Origin: CAINVV01 sp963663675
GTDB taxonomy: Bacteria; Bacteroidota; Bacteroidia; Bacteroidales; Prolixibacteraceae
Length of the DNA stretch: 64,000 nucleotides
Assembly: GCA_963663675.1 (NCBI GenBank)
Contig: OY760498.1
Span: 1,798,001 to 1,862,000 of the forward strand
Direction of reading: 5' to 3'
Part shown: piece by piece, positions 45,485 to 52,947 of the stretch
How positions within the stretch are numbered: the first letter of the stretch is position 1
Layout of the letters: each line of letters begins with the position of its first letter
The notes under the pieces: generated by a model
Databases searched by the model: none
Told to the model about the DNA's origin: nothing
What the model saw: the letters and a program-made list of their open reading frames with translations, nothing else
Made by a program: the position numbers and the translations under genes

Positions 45485-45506
45485 CGATGACAGTCAATTT
45501 TACTGG

Positions 45507-45520
45507 TTGAAAATTTTCAA
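45507..45520. promoter_or_regulatory. FNR-box-like palindrome TTGA-N6-TCAA
   Basis: TTGAAAATTTTCAA is a perfect 14-bp palindrome whose half-sites and spacing equal those of Crp/Fnr-family sites. It lies 45 nt before the start codon of a Crp/Fnr-family gene, downstream of the predicted transcription start. Autoregulation is plausible but unproven, as AT-rich palindromes also arise by chance. Confidence 0.45.
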
Positions 45521-45564
45521 ATGAATAAGTTACCTTAGCAGATTAAATTCACAACAGACAGATC

Positions 45565-46260
45565 ATGAAACCCATACTTGAGACAGACCAGGAGTTTATT
45601 TGCAACATTCAGGCACCTTGTTTCCAGTCGCTGACTTCTGAAGAGGTGGAACTGGTAAGAGCAAGTAAAACACAGGTATTGTTTCGCAAAGGAGATCATC
45701 TGTCCAAACAGGGAGCTTTTGCCTCCTATGCCCTGTTCGTCATTAATGGATTAGCAAAACAATACGTTGAGGGTGAAAGCTCAAAAAATTTTAACCTGAG
45801 AATTATCCAGCCGGGCGAATTTGTCGGGCTGTCTGCTGTTTTTAACAAAAATACTTTTAACTATTCCTCTGTTGCCCTGACTGATTGCCAGGTCTACCTC
45901 GTAGAAAAAGATGCAATTGTGAAGGTCGTTCAGCAGAACGGTGCCTTTGGCTTCCATCTTATCAAACGTTATTGCGAGCAAAATGGGAATCTGATGGATA
46001 CTTTGAGGAATGTTCTGTACAGGCAGATGAATGGTCGCATTGCAGATACACTGCTTTATCTAAATGATTTAAAAAGGGCATCGCCGGAAATCTTCCAGTT
46101 ACTTTCTCGAAAAGACATTGCCGATTTTGCCGGCATCTCAACGGAAAGTTGTGTCAAACTGCTGAAGAATTTTGAAAAGGATGGCCTTATTGAACTGAAT
46201 GAGAAGGACATAATCATTCGTAATCTGAATGGGTTGTCAGAAATAAGCAAAAAGGGATAA
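45565..46260 (+). CDS. Crp/Fnr-family transcriptional regulator
   Basis: The 231-residue protein has an N-terminal cyclic-nucleotide-binding-like beta-roll (VLFRKGDHLSKQG, then IQPGEFVGLSAVF), the long dimer helix (FHLIKRYCEQNGNLMDTLRN) and a C-terminal winged helix (LSRKDIADFAGISTESCVKLLKNF). Cysteines at 13 and 19 near the N-terminus (FICNIQAPCF) recall redox-sensing members but do not form the full FNR iron-sulfur set. It is divergent from the thioredoxin/SQR operon and 22 nt before the ECF sigma gene, so it may control either. Confidence 0.9.
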   Translation: MKPILETDQEFICNIQAPCFQSLTSEEVELVRASKTQVLFRKGDHLSKQGAFASYALFVINGLAKQYVEGESSKNFNLRIIQPGEFVGLSAVFNKNTFNYSSVALTDCQVYLVEKDAIVKVVQQNGAFGFHLIKRYCEQNGNLMDTLRNVLYRQMNGRIADTLLYLNDLKRASPEIFQLLSRKDIADFAGISTESCVKLLKNFEKDGLIELNEKDIIIRNLNGLSEISKKG

Positions 46261-46282
46261 ATCCTGCTTAAGTGTTGGTTAA

Positions 46283-46852
46283 ATGACTGACTTAGAGATT
46301 GTAGGGCAAATACTGCGGGGAGACCGGAATATGTACCGGTTGATTGTCGAAAGATACCAGCCCCTGGTATTTCGTACTTGTATGGGTTTTTTACACAACC
46401 GCGACGATGCCGATGACCTTACCCAGGAGGTCTTCATTCAGGCGTATCAATCAATTGCAAAATTTAAAGGAGATGCTTCTTTTTCAACCTGGTTGTACCG
46501 GATCGCAGTAAATGCTTCTCTTAATAAGGTGCGCAAAACATCAAAGAGTTTCTTAATGCAGCAAATTGAAGTGGTTTTCGGTTCTGATAAAAAGAAGGAT
46601 CCTGCAATTTCAGAAACAGATAATCCTGAGAATATCTTAATTGGTAATGAACACAAAGAATGGGTTACCAGGGCACTCAACAGCCTGCCTGAAAACCAGC
46701 GCACTGCAATAGTATTAAGTAACTACGATGATTTACCCCAAAAAGAAATTGCTGAAATAATGAATACTACAGAGGGTGCTGTGGAAGCGCTTCTTCAGCG
46801 GGCAAAAGCTAATCTTAGAAAAAAATTGTCGTCATTTCAGAAAAAAAATTAA
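46283..46852 (+). CDS. ECF-type RNA polymerase sigma factor
   Basis: The 189-residue protein has sigma region 2 (YQPLVFRTCMGFLHNRDDADDLTQEVFIQAY in sections, FKGDASFSTWLYRIAVN) and region 4 (LPENQRTAIVLSNYDDLPQKEIAEIMNTTEGAVEALLQRAK in sections). It directs transcription of a stress regulon. The zinc-finger anti-sigma gene follows after 54 nt and a periplasmic sensor gene overlaps that one, the usual arrangement for envelope or metal stress. Confidence 0.95.
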   Translation: MTDLEIVGQILRGDRNMYRLIVERYQPLVFRTCMGFLHNRDDADDLTQEVFIQAYQSIAKFKGDASFSTWLYRIAVNASLNKVRKTSKSFLMQQIEVVFGSDKKKDPAISETDNPENILIGNEHKEWVTRALNSLPENQRTAIVLSNYDDLPQKEIAEIMNTTEGAVEALLQRAKANLRKKLSSFQKKN

Positions 46853-46906
46853 AAATAGCCGTAGGAAAAATATAAGTTTTGTTTCTAACCTTAAAAGTCA
46901 ATTAAA

Positions 46907-47338
46907 ATGAACTGTCAATTATGCCAAAAAGAAATGGATGCCTACCTCAGGGGAAAACTGCCCGGAGGTTCCATGATTCAGGTTGAAAATCACCTGGAAA
47001 TCTGCAGTGAATGTGCTGAAAGTTTCCGGTTAGTTAAACTTGCCACCAATGTCATCAATGAGGAGAAAGATTTGAAGCCAAACCCTTTCCTTGTGACGAA
47101 GATCATGGCAGGTATAGAAGAGGCGGAGCAAAAGCATGAAAGCAACATTTCAATTCCAATTTATCGGAATTTGTTCAAATCTGCGTTGATGACCGGTTCA
47201 ATTGCAGCTGCAATGGTTATTGGTATCCTGATTGGTAACTTATATAAACCAGTACCAACGGTAAAAAGTTTTCCTGCCGAACTCGCTTATCTTAACGATG
47301 CAGCATTGGAGTCTGTTGATCTATTTTCTATTGAATGA
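46907..47338 (+). CDS. Zinc-finger anti-sigma factor, single-pass membrane protein
   Basis: The 143-residue protein has an N-terminal zf-HC2 domain: C3, C6, then H29-x3-C33-x2-C36 (NHLEICSEC), the motif of ZAS anti-sigma factors. One membrane helix (ALMTGSIAAAMVIGILIGNLY) follows, with a short periplasmic tail. It should hold the ECF sigma factor inactive until a signal arrives. Its TGA overlaps the ATG of the Spy-like gene. Confidence 0.92.
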   Translation: MNCQLCQKEMDAYLRGKLPGGSMIQVENHLEICSECAESFRLVKLATNVINEEKDLKPNPFLVTKIMAGIEEAEQKHESNISIPIYRNLFKSALMTGSIAAAMVIGILIGNLYKPVPTVKSFPAELAYLNDAALESVDLFSIE

Positions 47339-47904
47339 ATATTTTAAATATGAAAGTAGAAAACAAACACAACCTGATGGTTTGGGCAATAATTGTACTG
47401 GTGATAATTAATTTATCTACCTTAATTACCATCGCATACCATCAGCGTCAATCAAATGAATCAGAAGCGAGCGCAGCTGCTGATTCAAAACAACTGGAAG
47501 AAAATGCGGACAATTTTAACGGCCGATTTTTTCGCAATCAGCTAAATTTCAGTGATGAACAAATGGAGAAATTCAGACAGATTAACCCGCTCTTCAGGCC
47601 TAAAGTACGGGATGTCACGGTTGAATTAGCTCAAAAGCGGCAACAAATGCTGCAGGAAATGTCTTCTGCTAATTGTGATACGATCAGGTTAAATGCATTG
47701 TCAGATTCAATTGGGTATTTGCACAGCAACCTGAAAAAGCTCACTTACAGGTATTACCTGGAGATTAAGGGAATTTGCAACAATGAACAACAAAAGAACC
47801 TGGAACATTTATTCAATGATTTGTTTAACAACGATGTTTCTGTAAGTTCCCCGGGTCAGGGAGGACCACACGGCAGGCAATACGGCAGAAAGTTTAAAAA
47901 TTGA
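47335..47904 (+). CDS. Spy/CpxP-like periplasmic heavy-metal-resistance family protein
   Basis: The 189-residue protein has an N-terminal membrane anchor (LMVWAIIVLVIINLSTLITI) and a helical periplasmic domain with NFSDEQMEKFRQINPLFRPKV and LAQKRQQMLQEM, the pattern of the Spy/CpxP/ZraP relatives. Members bind metals or misfolded proteins and modulate envelope stress signalling. A second in-frame ATG at 47350 (MKVENKHN) may be the true start. Its coupling to the anti-sigma gene suggests it is the sensor of the module. Confidence 0.85.
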   Translation: MNILNMKVENKHNLMVWAIIVLVIINLSTLITIAYHQRQSNESEASAAADSKQLEENADNFNGRFFRNQLNFSDEQMEKFRQINPLFRPKVRDVTVELAQKRQQMLQEMSSANCDTIRLNALSDSIGYLHSNLKKLTYRYYLEIKGICNNEQQKNLEHLFNDLFNNDVSVSSPGQGGPHGRQYGRKFKN

Positions 47905-47930
47905 CAATTAACAATTTAAATTTTAAGGCA

Positions 47931-48254
47931 ATGAAAACAAAAATTTTATTATTGGGACTTGTACTCCTGGCTTTTACAGAGGTTGTAAATGCCCAGAATC
48001 CGGTCGGAGGGAAGGGAAATGGTTATGGCCGGTGCAATGGCCCATGCAAAGGGGCTGCGATAGTTGATAACAATAAAAATGGCATTTGCGATTATTTTGA
48101 AAACCGCAAAGGCAATTCCTCAAGACAAAGGGGAAATGGAAATTGCAATGGAACCGGACAGGGCCAAATGCAAGGTAAAGGCAAAGGCAGAAACTTCATT
48201 GATGCTAATCAAAATGGAATCTGCGATAAATTTGAAGCTCAGAAGAGCAAATAG
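47931..48254 (+). CDS. Small secreted Gly-rich protein with two EF-hand-like loops
   Basis: Start ATG 47931 (MKTKILLLGLVLLAFTEV) gives a good signal peptide ending NAQ; the longer frame starts at TTG. The mature part of about 85 residues is rich in Gly, Asn and Lys and holds two 12-residue loops, DNNKNGICDYFE and DANQNGICDKFE. Each has D, N, N, G, D and E at positions 1, 3, 5, 6, 9 and 12 of an EF-hand loop, so Ca2+ binding is likely. A Cys follows the Ile in both, and CNGPC precedes the first loop. It is encoded 26 nt after the Spy-like gene and is probably part of the same regulon. Confidence 0.85.
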   Translation: MKTKILLLGLVLLAFTEVVNAQNPVGGKGNGYGRCNGPCKGAAIVDNNKNGICDYFENRKGNSSRQRGNGNCNGTGQGQMQGKGKGRNFIDANQNGICDKFEAQKSK

Positions 48255-48418
48255 TTCATCCTCACTTTAAGGTGCCAAAGCACCCAAATTATTCCACAAG
48301 GCATTATTATAGTTTTGTTATTCAGTGTGTTGTAGTTAATATAATACTACTCGTGCGATAGCTATGCCCTGTTTAAAAGCAAGTTAATATCAAATATTTA
48401 CAATTAGAATTGAAAATT
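48255..48418. other. Gap between the EF-hand-like gene and DUF2202
   Basis: It is AT-rich, with no ORF or clear hairpin terminator. GTAGT and ACTAC near 48331-48349 form a loose inverted repeat. Confidence 0.4.
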
Positions 48419-49078
48419 ATGAAAGCAAAGAATTTTATTTTATCAATGGTTGTTCTGGGAACTGTTATCTTCCTTGGAGCATGTTCGAAGGGAATGCCTG
48501 AAGCAGTTGATACAACATCGACCAATGTTCTGGCTTCAGACCTAAAAAGCGGTACCGTGCCCGGGACATGTGTCCTGACAGGAACAATTACTGATGTTAC
48601 TATCCCCGCATGTGTTGTTACAGGGACTGTAAATGAAGCAGAAACAGCTGGTTTGTTGTATATGCGTGAAGAAGAGAAATTGGCCCGGGATGTGTATACT
48701 TACTTGTATACCAAATATAAACTGCCAGTTTTCCTGAATGTGTCGAAAAGTGAAACTGTGCATGTTTCTGCTGTTATGAAACTTATTGAAGGTTTCAATA
48801 TTGTCGACAACAGCTCAGACGTCGCAGGAATTTATGTCAATACCCACCTCACAGAATTGTACAAACAGTTAATTGATTTGGGCAATCTTTCAGTGATTGA
48901 TGCGTTAAAAGTAGGAGTCATGATTGAACAAGCTGACATCGAGGACCTTACAAATGAACTACTTACAGTGCAGAATCCTTCCATAAAAACTGTCTACACA
49001 AATCTGCTGGCGGCCTCTAACGCACATCTGAAAGCATTTTCATGGAATCTGAATGTTAGGGGAGTCGTATATCCATAA
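48419..49078 (+). CDS. DUF2202 ferritin-like domain lipoprotein
   Basis: Start ATG 48419 (MKAKNFILSMVVLGTVIFLGAC) gives a clean lipobox LGAC; the TTG at 48410 is rejected. The 219-residue protein has the DUF2202 pattern AGLLYMREEEKLARDVYTYLYTKY and KSETVHVSAVMKLIEGF in sections. The Glu/His residues of these two helices, with a second set in IEQADIEDLTNEL, resemble a ferritin-like di-iron bundle. It should sit on the outer or inner membrane facing the periplasm. It continues the ECF/Spy/EF-hand region, which favours a role in metal or redox stress (inference). Confidence 0.88.
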   Translation: MKAKNFILSMVVLGTVIFLGACSKGMPEAVDTTSTNVLASDLKSGTVPGTCVLTGTITDVTIPACVVTGTVNEAETAGLLYMREEEKLARDVYTYLYTKYKLPVFLNVSKSETVHVSAVMKLIEGFNIVDNSSDVAGIYVNTHLTELYKQLIDLGNLSVIDALKVGVMIEQADIEDLTNELLTVQNPSIKTVYTNLLAASNAHLKAFSWNLNVRGVVYP

Positions 49079-49111
49079 CTTAGTCAATGGATTAACTCGA
49101 ATAGATATTTC

Positions 49112-49127
49112 TTCCCCGACCGGGGAA
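49112..49127. repeat. GC-rich hairpin after the DUF2202 gene
   Basis: TTCCCCG and CGGGGAA are perfect complementary arms around a 2-nt centre, 33 nt after the stop codon. No T-run follows, so it is a weak terminator candidate at best. Confidence 0.35.
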
Positions 49128-49128
49128 A

Positions 49129-49390
49129 TTGACCACTCCTGACCTGGATAAACTGCTTTTAAAAAGCATAGCCGGTAAAGTTGGTGAAACAGGTCACTGG
49201 TGGTCAATTCCATTGTTACAAAAAACAAATCAACCTGGCATTTTAACTTATGAATGCCCATCCATTGATCCCGGGTTCAACTGAAAATGAATATTGGCGT
49301 ATTTGCTTCGCAAATCTTCGAGTGCATGCGGCCATTCAAAATATATTATATACACATGAAACAGAAATTTTCCTGGAAGAGCTTCGTTAG
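49129..49390 (+). other. Two overlapping short frames, possible decayed or small gene
   Basis: A frame from TTG 49129 to 49281 encodes about 50 residues (KLLLKSIAGKVGETGHWWSI and on), and a second frame from ATG 49250 to 49390 encodes 46 residues (STENEYWRICFANLRVHAAI and on, ending FLEELR). Both have a coding-like composition, and a single frameshift near 49265 would join them. The second overlaps the DUF4405 start by 35 nt. I do not recognise the product; it may be a pseudogene remnant or small genes. Confidence 0.25.
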
Positions 49391-50186
49391 CTTTTCACTG
49401 GTTTGGACTTTATTAATCATATTCATTTCGGGAATTGTACTTTACATTGCTCCTCCCGGAAGGGTTTCGAACTGGACTAACTGGACATTGTTCGGATTTT
49501 CAAAATCAGGCTGGCAGGCTATCCATACCATTTTTTCTTACACGTTTGTTGTACTCTCTATTTTTCATCTATTCTCCTTTAACTGGAGAGTATTTTGGTA
49601 TTATTTTACTTCAAAAGCTGTCCGGGGTATCAATAAACAGAAGGAGTTTTTTGGCTCGGCCATTTTAATAGCTTTTGTTTTTTCAGGCACTTATTTTAAT
49701 TTTCAACCTTTCAAGGCAATTATTGATTTTGGTGAATGGACAACCGAAAGCTGGGAGATCAAGGAAGAGCAGGCACCTATTCCCCACGCAGAAATTCTTA
49801 CAATCAGAGAGTTGTCTGGCAAATACATCAAAATGTCAGCGGACAGTATCCTCATGTTTATCCATCAGAAAGGATTGAAAGCTGACAGTATTGGGCAATC
49901 AATAATGGAAATCGGTGAATTGAACAAAATTACTCCAGCCAAACTCTATGCGATCATTCTCCCCGCCAATCATGAAAGCAATGGTGAAATCCGGGAAGTA
50001 CCACAGATGCAGGGGTTAGGCAGAAAAACGATCAACGAGCTTGCAAAAGAACTGGGGAAGGATCCATCTGAAATAATTGAGGCCTTAAAGAAAAATGGTA
50101 TAACTGCAACTCCTGATGATAAAATAAAGGTACTTGCAGATAAGGCGCGAAAAACACCAATGGAGCTTTTGGAACTAATCAGGTAA
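49356..50186 (+). CDS. DUF4405 membrane protein, possible b-heme protein
   Basis: Start ATG 49356 (MKQKFSWKSFVSFSLVW) is chosen as it begins the first membrane helix; the frame opens at 49287 without conserved sequence. The 276-residue protein has about four membrane helices. Histidines in GWQAIHTIFSYTF and LSIFHLFSFNW lie in helices and could bind b-type heme, as proposed for DUF4405. The C-terminal 60 residues form a soluble helical tail with GLGRKTINELAKELGKDPSEI, which resembles a helix-hairpin-helix unit. It lies 70 nt before the PqqD-like gene. Confidence 0.8.
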   Translation: MKQKFSWKSFVSFSLVWTLLIIFISGIVLYIAPPGRVSNWTNWTLFGFSKSGWQAIHTIFSYTFVVLSIFHLFSFNWRVFWYYFTSKAVRGINKQKEFFGSAILIAFVFSGTYFNFQPFKAIIDFGEWTTESWEIKEEQAPIPHAEILTIRELSGKYIKMSADSILMFIHQKGLKADSIGQSIMEIGELNKITPAKLYAIILPANHESNGEIREVPQMQGLGRKTINELAKELGKDPSEIIEALKKNGITATPDDKIKVLADKARKTPMELLELIR

Positions 50187-50194
50187 TTGATAGA

Positions 50195-50209
50195 CAATAC
50201 ATTGTATTG
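50195..50209. repeat. Short palindrome upstream of the PqqD-like gene
   Basis: CAATAC and GTATTG flank a 3-nt centre in the 70-nt gap between DUF4405 and the PqqD-like gene. It may be an operator or a weak attenuator. Confidence 0.3.
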
Positions 50210-50256
50210 CGTGAATCCATTCAGGGTTTTAACATTTACACAAAAATATTTTAAAA

Positions 50257-50520
50257 GTGAAAATAACAGACGAAATAAGAATAAGTGACAATGGTTTTGT
50301 TTTTAATTCTAAAACAGGCGATTCCTTTAATGTAAACCCTACGGGGTTGGAACTTACCAGGATGATTGCACAGGGTCAGGATTTTGATACCATTGAACAA
50401 CAATTTTTAGAAAAGTACGAGATAGATGACCTGACCTTTGAAAAGGACTTCTATGAGTTTTGTGCCCTGATCAAATACCATCAGATTACCTCACAGGAAG
50501 ATCCACTTGATTTTAAATAA
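50257..50520 (+). CDS. PqqD-like protein (peptide-recognition fold)
   Basis: The start is GTG 50257. The 87-residue protein has the PqqD/RRE pattern: an N-terminal beta-hairpin with FVFNSKTGDSFNVNPTGLELTRMI and a helical C-terminal half (FDTIEQQFLEKYEID). PqqD proteins bind peptide substrates and present them to modifying enzymes. No PqqA-like or other precursor peptide gene is visible beside it. It is first in a tight operon with an ATP-grasp ligase (9-nt gap) and a PLP decarboxylase. Whether it binds a ribosomal peptide or serves as a carrier-like partner is open. Confidence 0.85.
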   Translation: MKITDEIRISDNGFVFNSKTGDSFNVNPTGLELTRMIAQGQDFDTIEQQFLEKYEIDDLTFEKDFYEFCALIKYHQITSQEDPLDFK

Positions 50521-50529
50521 CCCCCCAAG

Positions 50530-51576
50530 ATGTCGAAAATAAAAATCACCATAGCCGTAACAGGGCTCAATAATACTGATAATCCGGGACCGGGAGTACC
50601 GGTAATAAGGTCTTTAAAAGAATCAAAGGAATTTGATGTCAGAATTATCGGATTGGTATATGAAACCCTTGAACCAGGAATTTACATGGATGGTTTATGT
50701 GACAAAATATTCCAGATTCCTTATCCTTCAACCGGTTCAGATGATTTAACAGACCGGATTGAGGAAATTCAAAGAAGTGAAAAAATTGATGTGCTGATCC
50801 CTAATTTTGATTCTGAGCTTTTCTCTTTTATGAAAAATGCAGATCGTCTTGGTAAATGCGGAATCCGCACTTTTTTGCCAACGTTGAAACAGTTTCAGGA
50901 AAGGGACAAAGACAAACTTCCGGAATATGGCGAAAAGTATGGAATAAAAGTACCGGCGAGCATCAACCTGGGTAGCTTGAGCCAGATCAATGAGATCAAA
51001 GGAAAATTCGAATATCCGGTAGTGGTTAAGGGTAAATTTTATGATGCCTATGTTGCCTGCGACATTGAGCAGGTAAAACAGGCATTTACGAAGATTTCTT
51101 CTAAATGGGGGTTGCCGGTAATTATTCAGGAATATGTGAAAGGTACCGAGGTCAATGTGATTGCTTTGGGGGATGGCATGGGTAACACCGTAGCAGCGGT
51201 GCCTATGCGTAAACAATATATTACTGACAAGGGGAAAGCCTGGGGAGGCATTACCTTATCTGACGACAAAATGCTGGACTTGACCAGGAGCCTGATAAGA
51301 CAGACTCATTGGAAAGGAGGATTGGAGCTTGAACTCATAAAAACCTCAGCAGGTGAATATTATTTAATCGAAATCAACCCCAGAATTCCGGCGTGGGTGT
51401 ATTTGGCTGTGGGCGCAGGGCAAAACATTCCGGAAGCCTTGGTTAAACTGGCTTTAGGCATAGAAGTTGCCCCAATGACGACCTATATTTCCGGAAAAAT
51501 GTTCGTAAGGTTCTCTTACGACATCATCGTTGATTTGGAAAAATTTGAAGCGATTGCCATGAATGGAGAAATTTAA
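50530..51576 (+). CDS. ATP-grasp ligase, carbamoyl-phosphate-synthase-like
   Basis: The 348-residue protein has a preATP-grasp domain (IKITIAVTGLNNTDNPGPG and VLIPNFDSELFSF), an ATP-binding subdomain (YPVVVKGKFYDAYVA, and IIQEYVKGTEVNVIALGD) and the metal-binding end (GGLELELIKTSAGEYYLIEINPRIPAW in sections; the E and N of LIEINPR bind Mg2+). The enzyme should activate a carboxylate as acyl phosphate and join it to an amine or thiol. It lies between the PqqD-like gene and the decarboxylase. Confidence 0.9.
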   Translation: MSKIKITIAVTGLNNTDNPGPGVPVIRSLKESKEFDVRIIGLVYETLEPGIYMDGLCDKIFQIPYPSTGSDDLTDRIEEIQRSEKIDVLIPNFDSELFSFMKNADRLGKCGIRTFLPTLKQFQERDKDKLPEYGEKYGIKVPASINLGSLSQINEIKGKFEYPVVVKGKFYDAYVACDIEQVKQAFTKISSKWGLPVIIQEYVKGTEVNVIALGDGMGNTVAAVPMRKQYITDKGKAWGGITLSDDKMLDLTRSLIRQTHWKGGLELELIKTSAGEYYLIEINPRIPAWVYLAVGAGQNIPEALVKLALGIEVAPMTTYISGKMFVRFSYDIIVDLEKFEAIAMNGEI

Positions 51577-51588
51577 CAAGTAAAAAAT

Positions 51589-52947
51589 ATGGAAAAATTG
51601 AAATATGTGAAGCCTGGAATGACGAAGATAAATGCAGGAATGCCAAGTAAATTCGGGTTACCGGTTAAACAGAAAATAATATCAGAAATTGATGGCATTA
51701 ATGTTTCTTCTTTAATAAAACAGTTTGGATCTCCACTCTTTGTCTTCTCTGAAAAGACCATTCGTGAGGTATTTGGGGAGGCAAGGAGAGCTTTCGAAAC
51801 CAGGTATCCCAAGGTCCAGTTTGCCTGGTCCTATAAAACAAACTATCTCGATGCCATTTGCAGCATATTCCATGATGAAGGTTCCTGGGCTGAAGTTGTG
51901 TCAGGTTTTGAATTTGAAAAAGCATTATCAAATGGTGTAAACGGTTCGCAGATAATCTTCAATGGGCCCGACAAAACAGAGGCAGATTTATCAATGGCAA
52001 TAGAACACAACGCCTGTATTCATATTGATCATTTCGACGAGCTTTATTTGTTGATAAAAGTCAGCCGGAATTTGCAGAAAAAAGCAAGGGTCGCCATCCG
52101 AATCAACCTTGATGCCGGGGTATATCCCATTTGGGACCGTTTTGGCTTTAATTATGAGGATGGTGATGCTTGGAATGCTATCAACCGGATCATGCTTGCC
52201 GATAACCTCGAACTGATCGGGGTGCATACACATATTGGAACCTATATAATGGCACCTTCCGCTTATGCCATTGCGGCTTCCAAATTGGCAAATCTATATG
52301 TTGCTATTCACAGAAAATTCGATTACTGGCTTAAATACATTGATTTGGGTGGAGGATTTGCCTCCAAAAATAGTCTGAAAGGTGCTTACATGCCAGGTTC
52401 TGAAACCTGCCCGTCGTTTGATGAATACGCCGAAGCTATATCAAATGCATTGATTTCTTCGGAAATACCGCATGAAAACCTTCCTGTACTTTTTCTTGAA
52501 ACAGGAAGAGCTTTAATTGATGATGCCGGCTATTTACTTACTACCGTGCTGGCCAATAAGCGTCTTCCCGGTGGAAGAAGATCGATGGTTATTGATGCCG
52601 GGGTCAATTTGTTGTTCACTTCTTTCTGGTACAATCTGGGCATATATCCTTCCAAAGAACTAGGACATCCGGAGGAGACTACAATTTACGGTCCCTTGTG
52701 CATGAACATCGATGTAATCCGTGATGCTATTGTTTTTCCACAGGTCAAGGCTGGTGATGAGTTAGTCATTGAACGGGTTGGTGCTTACAATATCACGCAG
52801 TGGATGCAGTTTATCAATTATCGACCCAATGTAATCCTGATTGATATTGACAGAAAAATACACATTATCAGGAAGAAAGAGAATCTCGAATCTTTTAAAA
52901 ATGTTGAATCTAATCCCAAAAGACAGTTAGCAAAGTCAGATGGATAA
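51589..52947 (+). CDS. Fold-III PLP decarboxylase, diaminopimelate/ornithine type
   Basis: The 452-residue protein has the alanine-racemase/DAP-decarboxylase fold: Schiff-base K83 in AWSYKTNYL, HTHIGT in the barrel, the glycine-rich DLGGGF that holds PLP phosphate, FLETGRALID, and the Cys motif YGPLCMNIDVI followed by VGAYN. These are the active-site elements of DAP and related basic amino acid decarboxylases. The organism's housekeeping lysA would be elsewhere, so this copy likely serves the cluster. It overlaps the next gene by 8 nt. Confidence 0.9.
   Translation: MEKLKYVKPGMTKINAGMPSKFGLPVKQKIISEIDGINVSSLIKQFGSPLFVFSEKTIREVFGEARRAFETRYPKVQFAWSYKTNYLDAICSIFHDEGSWAEVVSGFEFEKALSNGVNGSQIIFNGPDKTEADLSMAIEHNACIHIDHFDELYLLIKVSRNLQKKARVAIRINLDAGVYPIWDRFGFNYEDGDAWNAINRIMLADNLELIGVHTHIGTYIMAPSAYAIAASKLANLYVAIHRKFDYWLKYIDLGGGFASKNSLKGAYMPGSETCPSFDEYAEAISNALISSEIPHENLPVLFLETGRALIDDAGYLLTTVLANKRLPGGRRSMVIDAGVNLLFTSFWYNLGIYPSKELGHPEETTIYGPLCMNIDVIRDAIVFPQVKAGDELVIERVGAYNITQWMQFINYRPNVILIDIDRKIHIIRKKENLESFKNVESNPKRQLAKSDG

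Noticed and set aside
47901..47930. Upstream TTG extension of the EF-hand-like protein
   Set aside because: It would spoil a clean signal peptide that begins at ATG 47931 and overlaps the previous stop codon.
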